Source: Pediococcus parvulus (GTDB taxonomy: Bacteria > Bacillota > Bacilli > Lactobacillales > Lactobacillaceae). Taken from it: 64,000 nucleotides of DNA. The notes under the pieces were generated by a model. That model was given only the letters and a program-made list of their open reading frames with translations. It was not told the DNA's origin and searched no databases. This document shows, one piece after another, positions 55,134-64,000 of this stretch (positions within the stretch are counted from its first letter, which is position 1; each line of letters opens with the position of its first letter). A program made the position numbers and the translations under genes. The stretch is from contig NZ_BJWE01000002.1 of NCBI RefSeq assembly GCF_007990205.1, forward strand, positions 49,412-113,411, written 5' to 3'.

Positions 55134-56711
55134 ATGAACGAAACAAAAATAGATCAAGCAGTCGCAAAACGGCGAACGTTTGCCATTATTTCTCATCCGG
55201 ATGCTGGTAAAACAACGATTACGGAACAATTATTGCTTTTTGGAGGAGTTGTTCGTGAAGCTGGAACCGTTAAAGCCCGAAAATCTGGTAATTATGCAAA
55301 GTCAGATTGGATGGAAATTGAAAAGAAACGTGGAATCTCAGTAACTAGTTCGGTTATGCAGTTTGATTACCAAGGAAAACGAATCAATATTCTGGATACG
55401 CCAGGACATGAGGATTTTTCCGAAGATACGTATCGAACTTTAATGGCCGTGGATTCCGCTGTCATGGTTATTGATTCTGCAAAGGGAATTGAGCCCCAAA
55501 CCAAGAAGTTGTTCCAAATTTGTAAAATGAGGGGGATTCCCATTTTTACATTTATGAATAAACTGGATCGAGATGGCCGTGAGCCTTTAGATTTGGTTAA
55601 TGAATTAGAAGAAGTGTTGGGAATTGATGCTTATCCAATGAACTGGCCAATTGGCATGGGTAAAGGACTACAAGGATTGTATGATCGCTATAACCAGCGA
55701 GTGGTTTTATATCGTAAAGATGCACAGGGTAATCAGTATTTGCCACTGGATGCGGAAGGTAAACTCTCAGATAAATATCCACTGACTGAAGATAGTGCTT
55801 ATCAAGATGCTGAAGGCGATATGGAGCTACTTAGTGAAGCCGGCAATTCATTTGATGAGGCCAAAATTTTATCCGGAGATTTAACGCCTGTTTTCTTTGG
55901 TTCGGCGTTAGCTAATTTTGGGGTTAAAACTTTTTTTGACAGTTATTTGAAGTATGCGCCAGCTCCCGCAGCTCATGTGGATCAAGCTGAAGAAAAAATC
56001 GAACCAGATGATCCCGAGTTTTCAGGTTTCATTTTTAAAATTCAAGCCAACATGAACCCCAATCACCGGGATCGAATTGCTTTTGTCAGAATTTGTTCAG
56101 GGGAATTTGATCGGGGGATGGATGTGACCTTACATCGAACTGGAAAGGTGATTCGTCTTTCAAATTCAACCCAGTTTATGGCTGATGCACGGCATACAGT
56201 TGAAAAGGCGGTTGCTGGCGATATTGTCGGGCTATACGATACTGGAAATTTCCAAATTGGTGATACCATTTATTCAGGAAAACATGACGTGCAGTTTGAA
56301 AAATTACCACAATTTACACCAGAACTATTTGTGCATGTTGCTGCAAAAAATGTAATGAAGCAAAAATCTTTCCATAAAGGGATTCAACAGCTGGTTCAAG
56401 AAGGGGCTGTTCAGCTCTACACAAATTATAATACGGGTGATTATATTTTGGGTGCGGTTGGTCAACTTCAGTTTGAAGTTTTCCAATTCCGGATGTTAAA
56501 CGAATACCATTCAGAAGTTGTTATGGAACCAATGGGCAAGAAAATTGCTCGCTGGATCGATCCGGAACAACTGGACGAGCGGATGTCTTCTTCACGGAAT
56601 CTTTTGGTAAAGGACCGTATGGATCAGCCATTGTTCTTATTTGAAAATGAATTTGCAGAACGTTGGTTTAAAGGTAAGTATCCAAAAATTAAGTTAACCG
56701 CTAAGCTGTAA
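55134..56711 (+). CDS. prfC: Peptide chain release factor 3
   Basis: The 525-residue GTPase releases RF1/RF2 from the ribosome after termination. The GTP motifs are [15 protein letters not shown] (P-loop), [12 protein letters not shown] (switch I), [14 protein letters not shown] (G3) and [10 protein letters not shown] (G4), with the RF3-specific insertion around 30-50 ([21 protein letters not shown]). The C-terminal domains follow. GGAAGG precedes the ATG. Its location next to teichoic-acid genes is a neighbour effect rather than a functional link. Confidence 0.95.
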   Translation: MNETKIDQAVAKRRTFAIISHPDAGKTTITEQLLLFGGVVREAGTVKARKSGNYAKSDWMEIEKKRGISVTSSVMQFDYQGKRINILDTPGHEDFSEDTYRTLMAVDSAVMVIDSAKGIEPQTKKLFQICKMRGIPIFTFMNKLDRDGREPLDLVNELEEVLGIDAYPMNWPIGMGKGLQGLYDRYNQRVVLYRKDAQGNQYLPLDAEGKLSDKYPLTEDSAYQDAEGDMELLSEAGNSFDEAKILSGDLTPVFFGSALANFGVKTFFDSYLKYAPAPAAHVDQAEEKIEPDDPEFSGFIFKIQANMNPNHRDRIAFVRICSGEFDRGMDVTLHRTGKVIRLSNSTQFMADARHTVEKAVAGDIVGLYDTGNFQIGDTIYSGKHDVQFEKLPQFTPELFVHVAAKNVMKQKSFHKGIQQLVQEGAVQLYTNYNTGDYILGAVGQLQFEVFQFRMLNEYHSEVVMEPMGKKIARWIDPEQLDERMSSSRNLLVKDRMDQPLFLFENEFAERWFKGKYPKIKLTAKL

Positions 56712-56727
56712 TTTAAGTTGTTTTATA

Positions 56728-56767
56728 AGGGCAAATCCAATTTATAACTTGGAATTTGCCCTTTTTT
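56728..56767 (+). terminator. Terminator after prfC
   Basis: AAGGGCAAATCCAA pairs with TTGGAATTTGCCCTT and T residues follow. Confidence 0.85.
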
Positions 56768-56927
56768 GCGATTCGTTTTTGGTAATTGGAATTTAAAGTT
56801 ATCTAAAAATCTCTTAAAATACATGGTAAAGGTCTATTAAAAATACCGTTTTTCAGTTATACTTATTTAGTTTATGAACGGCTTTAAAGTTCAAATATCA
56901 CTGTTGATGTGTAATGGAGGTTCAACT

Positions 56928-59060
56928 ATGAGTCAAGCGTGGCATAAGATCCGTCGGGGATTAAATACTCGGTTTGGATTTTTCTTGTTCGCCGTTATTC
57001 TATTTTGTATAAAATCCTATATGGCCTACCAAATGAAATTCAGTTTAGGTGTTCAAGGGCATATGCAAGAACTAATTTTGGCGATTTCGCCAATTGCGAC
57101 GGCTTTGTTTCTTTTTGGGATTGGTTTATATTTTCGGGGACGCTGGGCTTATTGGTGGATGATTTTAATGGACGCTATCTTATCCACGTGGTTGTTCGCA
57201 AATATTTTGTATTACCGAGAATTCTCAGACTTTATTACGTTCAATTTAATCAAGGGATCCGGATCGACATCTGATAACCTTGGTAAAAGTTTAATGGGCA
57301 TCATGCGTGGAACCGATTTTTTGGTTTTTGTGGATGTGATTTTCCTAATTTTGTTATTACTCGTGCGGTTTATCAAAATTGATACGACCCGGTTCAAATT
57401 TCGTTATGCCTTGGCCACCACCGTTTTATCAATTGGTGTGTTTGGCGTAAATTTGGGCATGGCCTATAGTAATCGTTCAGGGTTGTTAACCAGAACATTC
57501 GATAATAACTATATTGTGAAGTATCTAGGTTTACAGACATATACGGCGTATGATGCGATCAAAACGTACCAGAACAGTGAACAAAAGTCGAAGGCCTCAG
57601 ATGATCAACTAAAACCGATTGAGAAGTTCTTGAAAAAACATCATGTATCTTCAAACATCCAGTACAAGGGTGTGGCAAAGGGAAAAAATGTTTTTGTCAT
57701 CCATCTAGAAAGTTTGCAACAATTTGTTATTGATAAGAAATGGGATGGCCAAGAAATTACGCCTAACTTGAACAAACTGTATCATGAAAAAGATACGTTG
57801 AGTTTTGATAACTTCTTTAATCAGGTTGGCCAAGGGAAAACGGCCGATGCTGAAATGATGCTTGAAAACTCTTTGTTTGGGTTGGCAGAGGGTTCCGCCA
57901 TGGTTATGGATGGAACTAGCAATACTTTTCAAAGTATGCCGGCTATTTTAGATCAAAATGGCTATTCGACCGCTTCGTTCCATGGGGACGTGCCGAGTTT
58001 CTGGAACCGAGATAATGCTTATAAATCATTTGGTTATCAATATTTCTTTAGTAAAGAGTATTACAAGATCAAACCAGGATATGTCAGTGGTTACGGTATG
58101 AAAGATAAGATTTTCTTGAAGGATGCCATGAAGTACGTGGCACAACTTCCGCAACCGTTCTATGCAAAATTAATTACCGTTTCAAACCATTATCCATATT
58201 TGATTTCTAAAAAAGATGCATCAATTAAAGAATGGGATACTGGGGATCCAACGGTCGATCCGTATGTTCAGACTGCGCATTATTTGGACCAATCAATTGG
58301 TGAATTGATCAGCTATTTGAAGAAGTCTGGTTTAATGAAGAACAGTATGCTGGTCTTGTATGGTGATCATTATGGAATCTCAAACAACCACAAAGCAGCC
58401 ATTGCTAAAATTCTTGGTTTAAAACAAATCGATAACTACAATTTGGCCATGTTCCAAAAGGTACCGTTCATGATTCATATGACCGGACTGAAGGGCGGTA
58501 TTAACCATACTTATGGGGGCGAAATTGATGTGATGCCAACGTTAACAAATCTTTTGGGAATTAAAGACCCAGGGGCCATTCAATTTGGGCAAGATTTGTT
58601 GTCGAAGGATCGCAATCAAATTGTTGCCTTCCGTGATGGGGACTTTGTTTCACCGAAGTATACTAAGTATGGCAATGACTTGTACTTTACAAAGACGGGA
58701 CAACAAATCACCGATAAAACTGCAACTGAAAAGAAAGAAGTTGCCAAGATTCAAACTTATGTCAATAAAGAATTATCCTTATCTGATTCGGTTATCAATG
58801 GTGATTTACTCCGATTCTCTAAGCATTCTTGGTTTAAGACGGTTGATAAAACTAAGTATAATTACAAGAAATCAGCTGGTCTTAAGGAATTGAGTAAAGC
58901 ACAGGAAAAAGAGCCAACAAGTTTACTGAAGAAAAATAAAGGTAAATCAACCTTAGATCTTTATAAAACAGATGCACCAGAACTGGAGTCTGAAGATTCA
59001 AGTAGCAGTAGCTCTTCATCTTCATCTTCATCAGCATCATCCTCTTCTTCATCTAAATAA
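56928..59060 (+). CDS. ltaS: Lipoteichoic acid synthase (LtaS-type)
   Basis: The 710-residue protein has five N-terminal helices (about 15-180) and an extracellular alkaline phosphatase/sulfatase domain. VFVIHLESLQQF carries the metal Glu, QVGQGKTADAEM the catalytic Thr, FHGDVPSFWNRDNAY the substrate block, and LYGDHYG the C-terminal metal Asp/His. It polymerises glycerol phosphate from phosphatidylglycerol, and dagK-type enzymes recycle its diacylglycerol product. The C-terminus has a long poly-serine run (about 20 residues), an unusual tail. The ATG at 56928 follows TGGAGG. Confidence 0.93.
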   Translation: MSQAWHKIRRGLNTRFGFFLFAVILFCIKSYMAYQMKFSLGVQGHMQELILAISPIATALFLFGIGLYFRGRWAYWWMILMDAILSTWLFANILYYREFSDFITFNLIKGSGSTSDNLGKSLMGIMRGTDFLVFVDVIFLILLLLVRFIKIDTTRFKFRYALATTVLSIGVFGVNLGMAYSNRSGLLTRTFDNNYIVKYLGLQTYTAYDAIKTYQNSEQKSKASDDQLKPIEKFLKKHHVSSNIQYKGVAKGKNVFVIHLESLQQFVIDKKWDGQEITPNLNKLYHEKDTLSFDNFFNQVGQGKTADAEMMLENSLFGLAEGSAMVMDGTSNTFQSMPAILDQNGYSTASFHGDVPSFWNRDNAYKSFGYQYFFSKEYYKIKPGYVSGYGMKDKIFLKDAMKYVAQLPQPFYAKLITVSNHYPYLISKKDASIKEWDTGDPTVDPYVQTAHYLDQSIGELISYLKKSGLMKNSMLVLYGDHYGISNNHKAAIAKILGLKQIDNYNLAMFQKVPFMIHMTGLKGGINHTYGGEIDVMPTLTNLLGIKDPGAIQFGQDLLSKDRNQIVAFRDGDFVSPKYTKYGNDLYFTKTGQQITDKTATEKKEVAKIQTYVNKELSLSDSVINGDLLRFSKHSWFKTVDKTKYNYKKSAGLKELSKAQEKEPTSLLKKNKGKSTLDLYKTDAPELESEDSSSSSSSSSSSSASSSSSSK

Positions 59061-59073
59061 CGTTATGTATAAG

Positions 59074-59118
59074 AAACTCATGGTTAAACGATTAATTTCG
59101 TTCAACCATGAGTTTTTT
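59074..59118. terminator. Bidirectional terminator
   Basis: AAACTCATGGTT(G/A)AAC pairs with GTTCAACCATGAGTTT, between convergent ltaS-type (+) and clpE (-) genes. Confidence 0.8.
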
Positions 59119-59124
59119 TGTAAA

Positions 59125-61365
59125 TTAAGCTTTTTTGGTAGATGCAGCCTTGGTGTCAGCCACATTTTCAACGGTTAGTTCAATGTTGCCATCAGCAATC
59201 TTAGCTACAAGATTTTTTGCATCTGGATGGTCCAAATAATAATCAGCAATTCGATCTTCAATCTGTTCTTGAATTACTCGACGAAGTGGACGAGCACCCA
59301 TCTTTGGATTGTAACCTAACTCAACTAATTTCTCTTCAACTGGTTCTGTCACATGCACATGTAAGCCTTGAACAGCTAACATCTGATTGACATTGCCAAT
59401 CATTAAGTCAACAATTTTCATTAAGTTTTCCTTGGTGAGTGAATTAAATTCAACAATATCGTCAAAACGATTCAAGAATTCAGGTTTGAAGTAATTACCT
59501 AACTTATCCAAAACTGAGTGGGTTGTGCCTTTTGCTGCAGCACCAAAGCCAACGTCAGCTTCAACGTCACCGGTTCCGGCGTTAGAGGTCATGATAATAA
59601 TTGTATCCTTGAAACTAACAGTCCGGCCTTGAGAATCCGTCAAACGACCATCATCTAGAATTTGAAGGAACATATGCATGACATCTGGATGAGCCTTTTC
59701 AATTTCATCAAGCAAGATCAAACTATATGGGTGACGACGAACTTGCTCAGTCAACTGACCGGCTTCTTCATAACCAACATAGCCAGGAGGCGAACCGATC
59801 AATTTAGAAATTGAATGTGGCTCCATGTATTCACTCATATCAAAACGAATCATTGAATCCTCTGAACCAAATAGTTCGTTTGCTAATTGCTTAGCTAATT
59901 CAGTTTTACCAACCCCAGTGGGGCCAACAAAGAGGAAGGAACCAATTGGTCGGCCAGTACCATTCAAACCGATTCGGTTTCGACGAATGGCGCGAGCAAT
60001 TTTTTCAACGGCTTCATTTTGACCAATAACCTTAGCACGTAAATCTTCACCAAGATTTTGTAGTTGTTCCTGTTCACGTTTTTGTAACTCGCCAACCGGA
60101 ATATCCGTTTTTTCTTCGATGATCTGTTCCATATCTTTATCAGTCACTGTTGGAATTTCACTCTGGTTAGTTGCGCCAGACTTAGTTTTTTCTAGTTTAT
60201 TAACTTGGTCACGATAATAAGCGGCCCTTTCATAATCTTCGGCCTTTAAGGCGTCTTGTTTGTATTTTTCAGCATTGTCAATCTTTTGCTGAATGGTAGT
60301 TGGATCTACGGTATTAATCGTGAGGTTCTTTTTAGATCCCGCTTCATCAAGCAAGTCGATTGCCTTATCTGGTAGGAAGCGATCTTGAATATAGCGCTTA
60401 GAAAGCTTTGCTGCAGCCTTGATCGCGTCATCTGTGTAATGTACATGGTGGTAATCTTCGTATTTCTTTTGAATTCCCTGTAAGATACGAATTGATTCTT
60501 CCACACTAGGTTCGTCAACCTGAACTGGTTGAAGGCGACGTGCTAAAGCAGCATCTTTTTCAATATCCCGGTACTCATTTAAAGTAGTGGCACCAACGAG
60601 TTGAAAATCACCTCGTGCCAATGCTGGCTTCAAAACGTTACCAGCATCCATACCACCTTCAGCATTCCCAGCACCAACAATTTCGTGAATTTCATCAATA
60701 AAGACGATCATGTCTTTATTATTTTCAACTTCTTTCATAAGTTGTTGCATGCGTTGCTCAAATTGACCACGAATTCCAGTACCTTGTACTAATGAAACGA
60801 CATCCAAACGGACAATTTGTTTGTTGATTAATTTTTGAGGGACGTCACCAGCGACAATTCGTTCAGCTAAACCTTCCACAACGGCTGTTTTACCAACGCC
60901 GGCTTCACCAATTAAAACGGGATTATTTTTAGTACGGCGATTTAAAATTTCAATAACCCTTGAAATTTCTGAATCACGCCCAATCACGGGGTCAATTTTT
61001 CCCTTTTTTGCCAGCTCAGTTAAATTCAGACCATATTGATCTAACAAACCACCTTTGCCATTACGTTGGTTACCACCGTTATTACCGGTAGGACCGCTTG
61101 GTTGAGTGGGGGGAACTTGCTGGTTTAATCCTTGTGGGTTTTCAACATTTCCGTTTTGCATTGCGCGGAAAATGTCATCTAAATTCCCAAATCCAAATGG
61201 GTCTTGTGCCATGTTTGCGGCACCTCCATTTCCTAAGTTATTTCCTTCTTGTTGTTTTAGAAGTTGATAGCAATTTTGACAAAGATTAATCTGCATCCGT
61301 TGTCCATTGACATTGGTATACAAATGAATCGTTGCTTCGTTCTTATGACAATTTTGACATAACAT
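59125..61365 (-). CDS. clpE: ATP-dependent Clp protease ATPase subunit ClpE
   Basis: This HSP100 unfoldase of about 746 residues has an N-terminal zinc finger ([14 protein letters not shown] then CQNCYQLL), a Gly/Asn/Pro-rich linker (about 60-105), AAA1 with [15 protein letters not shown] and [13 protein letters not shown], a UVR-type coiled region ([17 protein letters not shown]), and AAA2 with [16 protein letters not shown] and [14 protein letters not shown]. It feeds proteins to ClpP, mainly under stress. The start at 61365 has AAAGGAGA upstream; a CtsR operator and promoter precede it. Confidence 0.95.
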   Translation of the reverse strand: MLCQNCHKNEATIHLYTNVNGQRMQINLCQNCYQLLKQQEGNNLGNGGAANMAQDPFGFGNLDDIFRAMQNGNVENPQGLNQQVPPTQPSGPTGNNGGNQRNGKGGLLDQYGLNLTELAKKGKIDPVIGRDSEISRVIEILNRRTKNNPVLIGEAGVGKTAVVEGLAERIVAGDVPQKLINKQIVRLDVVSLVQGTGIRGQFEQRMQQLMKEVENNKDMIVFIDEIHEIVGAGNAEGGMDAGNVLKPALARGDFQLVGATTLNEYRDIEKDAALARRLQPVQVDEPSVEESIRILQGIQKKYEDYHHVHYTDDAIKAAAKLSKRYIQDRFLPDKAIDLLDEAGSKKNLTINTVDPTTIQQKIDNAEKYKQDALKAEDYERAAYYRDQVNKLEKTKSGATNQSEIPTVTDKDMEQIIEEKTDIPVGELQKREQEQLQNLGEDLRAKVIGQNEAVEKIARAIRRNRIGLNGTGRPIGSFLFVGPTGVGKTELAKQLANELFGSEDSMIRFDMSEYMEPHSISKLIGSPPGYVGYEEAGQLTEQVRRHPYSLILLDEIEKAHPDVMHMFLQILDDGRLTDSQGRTVSFKDTIIIMTSNAGTGDVEADVGFGAAAKGTTHSVLDKLGNYFKPEFLNRFDDIVEFNSLTKENLMKIVDLMIGNVNQMLAVQGLHVHVTEPVEEKLVELGYNPKMGARPLRRVIQEQIEDRIADYYLDHPDAKNLVAKIADGNIELTVENVADTKAASTKKA

Positions 61366-61402
61366 TTTGCTGTCTCCTTTCAAAGAATCAAGGTCAAAAA
61401 TG

Positions 61403-61419
61403 TTTGACCAACTTTGACC
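61403..61419 (-). promoter_or_regulatory. CtsR operator of clpE
   Basis: On the minus strand GGTCAAA-GTT-GGTCAAA is a perfect CtsR heptad repeat with a three-base spacer. It lies directly downstream of the -10 box, the right place for repression in non-stressed cells. A further TGGTCAT copy sits next to it. Confidence 0.9.
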
Positions 61420-61427
61420 ATGACCAT

Positions 61428-61455
61428 ATTATAACGCGCCAAAAAAATTGTGCAA
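61428..61455 (-). promoter_or_regulatory. clpE promoter
   Basis: On the minus strand TTGCAC (61450-61455) and TATAAT (61428-61433) are separated by 16 bases. The CtsR repeat begins 9 bases further along. Confidence 0.75.
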
Positions 61456-61613
61456 GCAATTTTTATCGAAAAATAACTATCTTAAAATCTACTTGTAAGG
61501 CGTTTTTGTAGGTTCAAAAACTAGTTTAGCACTTTGACATATAGAGTGCCAATATTTGAACTTTGTATCGTTTTCAGCTAAACTGAGTTTACTTTATAAA
61601 GGCAGGTGATCAA

Positions 61614-61811
61614 ATGGCACGAGATTTTTCGAATTTATTGGAACAGCTCAGACAAGGAACAATTAAAGAATTAACGGTTGAACCAGATGAATTTTCAGAA
61701 TTTCAACCTATCTATATGAAGTATGATCAGCGAAAACGCGTAATTGGATCGGCTCAACGAAGTGGGAAAGTAGTTTATCACTTTGAAACTCATGAAAACG
61801 GTGAACATTAA
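61614..61811 (+). CDS. Conserved small hypothetical protein
   Basis: The 65-residue protein (MARDFSNLLEQLRQGTIKELTVEPDEFSEFQPIYMKYDQRKRV start) is acidic at the N-terminal half and has a short C-terminal strand region (GKVVYHFETHENGEH). I recall similar proteins between clpE and ptsH in lactobacilli but know no function. GGCAGGTGATCAA precedes the ATG. The pts operon promoter lies after it, so it is probably a separate unit. Confidence 0.65.
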   Translation: MARDFSNLLEQLRQGTIKELTVEPDEFSEFQPIYMKYDQRKRVIGSAQRSGKVVYHFETHENGEH

Positions 61812-61972
61812 TTTCACTTTTATTCGTGAAAGGGCTTGTAAAAATTTCGAGAAATTGCTATCATCAATGGGAAAGGCTGATTAATTGTTAGTAAGATGAA
61901 TGCTATGTTCGTTTTATAACTTATAAAGAAAGCCCTTACTAAACTTATATTTTTAAAGGAGATCGATTTATA

Positions 61973-62239
61973 ATGGAAACACGAGACTTTCATATTATTG
62001 CAGAAACAGGTATTCACGCACGTCCAGCTACTTTATTAGTACAGGCAGCAAGCAAATTTAACGCTGATGTTAAGTTAACTTACAAAGACAAATCAGTTAA
62101 CTTGAAGTCTATCATGGGTGTTATGTCATTAGGTGTTGGTCAAAACGCTGATGTGACCGTATCTGCTGATGGCGATGACGAAAAAGAAGCTATTGAAGCT
62201 CTTGCAGATACAATGAAAAAGGAAGGACTTTCTGACTAA
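61973..62239 (+). CDS. ptsH: Phosphocarrier protein HPr
   Basis: The 88-residue protein transfers phosphate from enzyme I to PTS sugar transporters, and when phosphorylated on Ser46 it drives catabolite repression through CcpA. His15 lies in [14 protein letters not shown] and Ser46 in [22 protein letters not shown] lies 9 bases before the ATG. The stop overlaps the first base of ptsI, a coupled operon. Confidence 0.97.
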   Translation: METRDFHIIAETGIHARPATLLVQAASKFNADVKLTYKDKSVNLKSIMGVMSLGVGQNADVTVSADGDDEKEAIEALADTMKKEGLSD

Positions 62240-63960
62240 TGGCAAAACAATTGAAGGGAATTGCTGCCAGTGATGGCGTTGCAATTGCGAAAGCATATAT
62301 GCTTGTCGACCCTGATCTGTCATTTGATAAGAAAACAATTGATAATCCAGATGCTGAGATTAAACGTCTTCAAGACGCTTTAGACGCATCTAAAGCAGAA
62401 CTAGAGTTAATTAAGAGTAAAGCTGCTAAAAGCCTTGGTGAAGAAGAAGCCGAAGTTTTTGAGGCCCACATTACGATTCTATCAGATCCAGAATTGATTG
62501 GTAATATTGAAGACAAGATCAAGAATGACAGCGTTAATGCTGAACAAGCATTAAAAGATGTCACTGACGGTTTTATTGAAACTTTTGAAGCAATGACTGA
62601 TAATCAGTACATGCAAGAACGTGCCGGAGACATTCGTGACGTGACAAAGCGTGTCTTGAGTCATTTATTAGGCGTTGAATTGCCTAACCCAGCTTTAATT
62701 GATTCAGAAGTTGTAGTCGTCGCTCATGATTTAACACCAAGTGATACTGCTCAGTTGGATCGTAAGTTTGTTAAGGGATTCATTACAGATATTGGTGGCC
62801 GAACATCACATTCTGCAATTATGTCCCGTACTTTGGAAATTCCAGCTATTGTTGGAAGCGAAAAAGCAACAACAGATATTAAAGCTGGCGATACCGTTGT
62901 GATTGATGGGATGCATGGACTGGCACTCGTTAACCCAGATGCTGATGAAGTTGCAAAATATCAAAAAATGCAAAAAGACTTTTTGGCTCAAAAAGCTGAA
63001 TGGGAAAAACTTCGTGATGAAAAGACATCGTCGAAGGATGGCGTTCATTTTGATTTAGCAGCTAATATTGGTACCCCTGATGACATCAAAGGTGTTATTG
63101 ATAATGGTGCTGGAGCTGTTGGCTTGTTCCGTTCTGAGTTTTTGTACATGGATTCAAGCGAACTACCAACTGAAGACGACCAGTTTGAAGCTTACAAACA
63201 AGTTGTTTCAGGAATGAACGGCAAACAAGTTGTTATTCGGACCATGGATATTGGTGGAGACAAGCAATTGCCATACTTACCACTTCCGGACGAAATGAAC
63301 CCATTCTTGGGTTATCGTGCTATCCGAATTAGCTTGGATCGGACAGATTTGTTCCGAACACAATTACGAGCTTTGTTGCGAGCATCTGCTTACGGTAAAC
63401 TTGCAATCATGTTCCCAATGATTGCAACTGTTGCTGAATTTAAGAAAGCTAAAGCCATTTTTGAAGATGAAAAGCAAAAGATGGTTAAGGCTGGAACTAA
63501 GATCGGTGATAACATCCAAGTTGGTATGATGATGGAAATCCCTGCTGCCGCTATGATTGCTGACAAGTTAGCTAAATATGTTGACTTCTTCAGTATTGGT
63601 ACAAACGATTTGATTCAATACTCATTTGCTGCAGATCGTGGTAATGAAAAAGTTTCATATTTGTATCAACCATATAATCCATCCCTATTGCGTCTTATTA
63701 AAAACACAATTGATGCTTCTCACAAAGAGGGCAAGTGGACTGGTATGTGTGGTGAAATGGCCGGCGACCAAACTGCTGTTCCAATTTTAATGGGACTTGG
63801 TTTGGACGAATTCTCAATGAGTGCAACTTCAGTTTTGAAGACTCGTTCATTGATGAAACGCTTGGACACCAAAGAAATGAAGAAATTAGCCGATAAGGCC
63901 GTTACTGAAGCAGAAACTAACGACGATGTCATCAAACTCGTTAACGATGCAATTAAGTAA
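62239..63960 (+). CDS. ptsI: PTS enzyme I (phosphoenolpyruvate-protein phosphotransferase)
   Basis: The 573-residue enzyme starts the PTS phosphate chain from phosphoenolpyruvate. It has the N-terminal HPr-binding helical region, the phosphohistidine domain with [21 protein letters not shown], and the PEP-binding barrel with [41 protein letters not shown] and [11 protein letters not shown]; the C-terminal Cys is in GMCGEMAGD. It follows ptsH with a one-base overlap and ends 40 bases before the window edge. Confidence 0.97.
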   Translation: MAKQLKGIAASDGVAIAKAYMLVDPDLSFDKKTIDNPDAEIKRLQDALDASKAELELIKSKAAKSLGEEEAEVFEAHITILSDPELIGNIEDKIKNDSVNAEQALKDVTDGFIETFEAMTDNQYMQERAGDIRDVTKRVLSHLLGVELPNPALIDSEVVVVAHDLTPSDTAQLDRKFVKGFITDIGGRTSHSAIMSRTLEIPAIVGSEKATTDIKAGDTVVIDGMHGLALVNPDADEVAKYQKMQKDFLAQKAEWEKLRDEKTSSKDGVHFDLAANIGTPDDIKGVIDNGAGAVGLFRSEFLYMDSSELPTEDDQFEAYKQVVSGMNGKQVVIRTMDIGGDKQLPYLPLPDEMNPFLGYRAIRISLDRTDLFRTQLRALLRASAYGKLAIMFPMIATVAEFKKAKAIFEDEKQKMVKAGTKIGDNIQVGMMMEIPAAAMIADKLAKYVDFFSIGTNDLIQYSFAADRGNEKVSYLYQPYNPSLLRLIKNTIDASHKEGKWTGMCGEMAGDQTAVPILMGLGLDEFSMSATSVLKTRSLMKRLDTKEMKKLADKAVTEAETNDDVIKLVNDAIK

Positions 63961-64000
63961 CAAAATTTAGTTTTAGATAAGTCTCTGGGGATCTTTAAAT

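Overview
The window is chromosomal DNA of a low-GC Gram-positive bacterium of the family Lactobacillaceae. Supporting signs are the diacylglycerol kinase - rRNA uracil methyltransferase pair, clpE with a CtsR operator next to ptsH-ptsI, type I lipoteichoic acid synthase, a DUF4828 protein, AGGAGG-type ribosome sites and small Lactobacillales-type hypothetical proteins. I cannot name the species.

Layout. 0-8.5 kb: housekeeping genes (dagK end, rlmD-like methyltransferase, amino acid permease, a GH25-like membrane protein that has lost its catalytic acids, DUF4828 protein, oxidoreductase, DEAD-box helicase, pyridoxine kinase). 8.7-25.3 kb: a Wzx/Wzy-type exopolysaccharide locus. It holds a DltE-like serine hydrolase with a damaged SxxK motif, Wzz/BY-kinase/PHP-phosphatase, an NDP-sugar epimerase, a priming transferase, three glycosyltransferases, polymerase, a glycerophosphotransferase-family protein, flippase, the four dTDP-rhamnose genes and an LCP ligase. 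The middle is clearly more AT-rich than the ends, as expected for an exchanged cassette. 25.5-31.3 kb: an accessory island with a broken DUF4935/PIN-like gene, an IS3-family element, a heavily decayed gene and an intact retron-type reverse transcriptase fused to a trypsin-like protease. A consensus promoter and a run of hairpins that look like the retron msr-msd RNA precede the fusion gene. 31.3-38.5 kb: VanZ-like protein, small proteins, tandem paralogous OppA lipoproteins and DegV. 38.7-40.7 kb: a second defence remnant beside tRNA-Arg(CCT), with an AbiE pair whose toxin is split by one TGA and a scrap resembling the end of a HerA-type ATPase. 40.8-45 kb: a metal P-type ATPase and a CopZ-like protein sharing an operator, then a guanine-riboswitch-controlled purine permease and a deleted M29 aminopeptidase. 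45-59 kb: cell-surface polymer genes (UDP-GlcNAc 2-epimerase, GtrA, DltE-like hydrolase, TagD, a frameshifted TagE-like gene, TagF-like polymerase, LtaS) mixed with recX, flavodoxin, AI-2E transporter and RF3. 59-64 kb: clpE and ptsH-ptsI.

How parts work together. TagD makes CDP-glycerol, which could feed both the TagF-like enzyme at 53 kb and the glycerophosphotransferase-family protein in the exopolysaccharide locus. RmlABCD supplies dTDP-rhamnose, and the LCP protein probably attaches the finished polymer to peptidoglycan. The strongest candidate for an unusual system is the single-gene RT-protease retron at about 29.2-31.1 kb. It appears intact although the defence-type genes around it are decayed.
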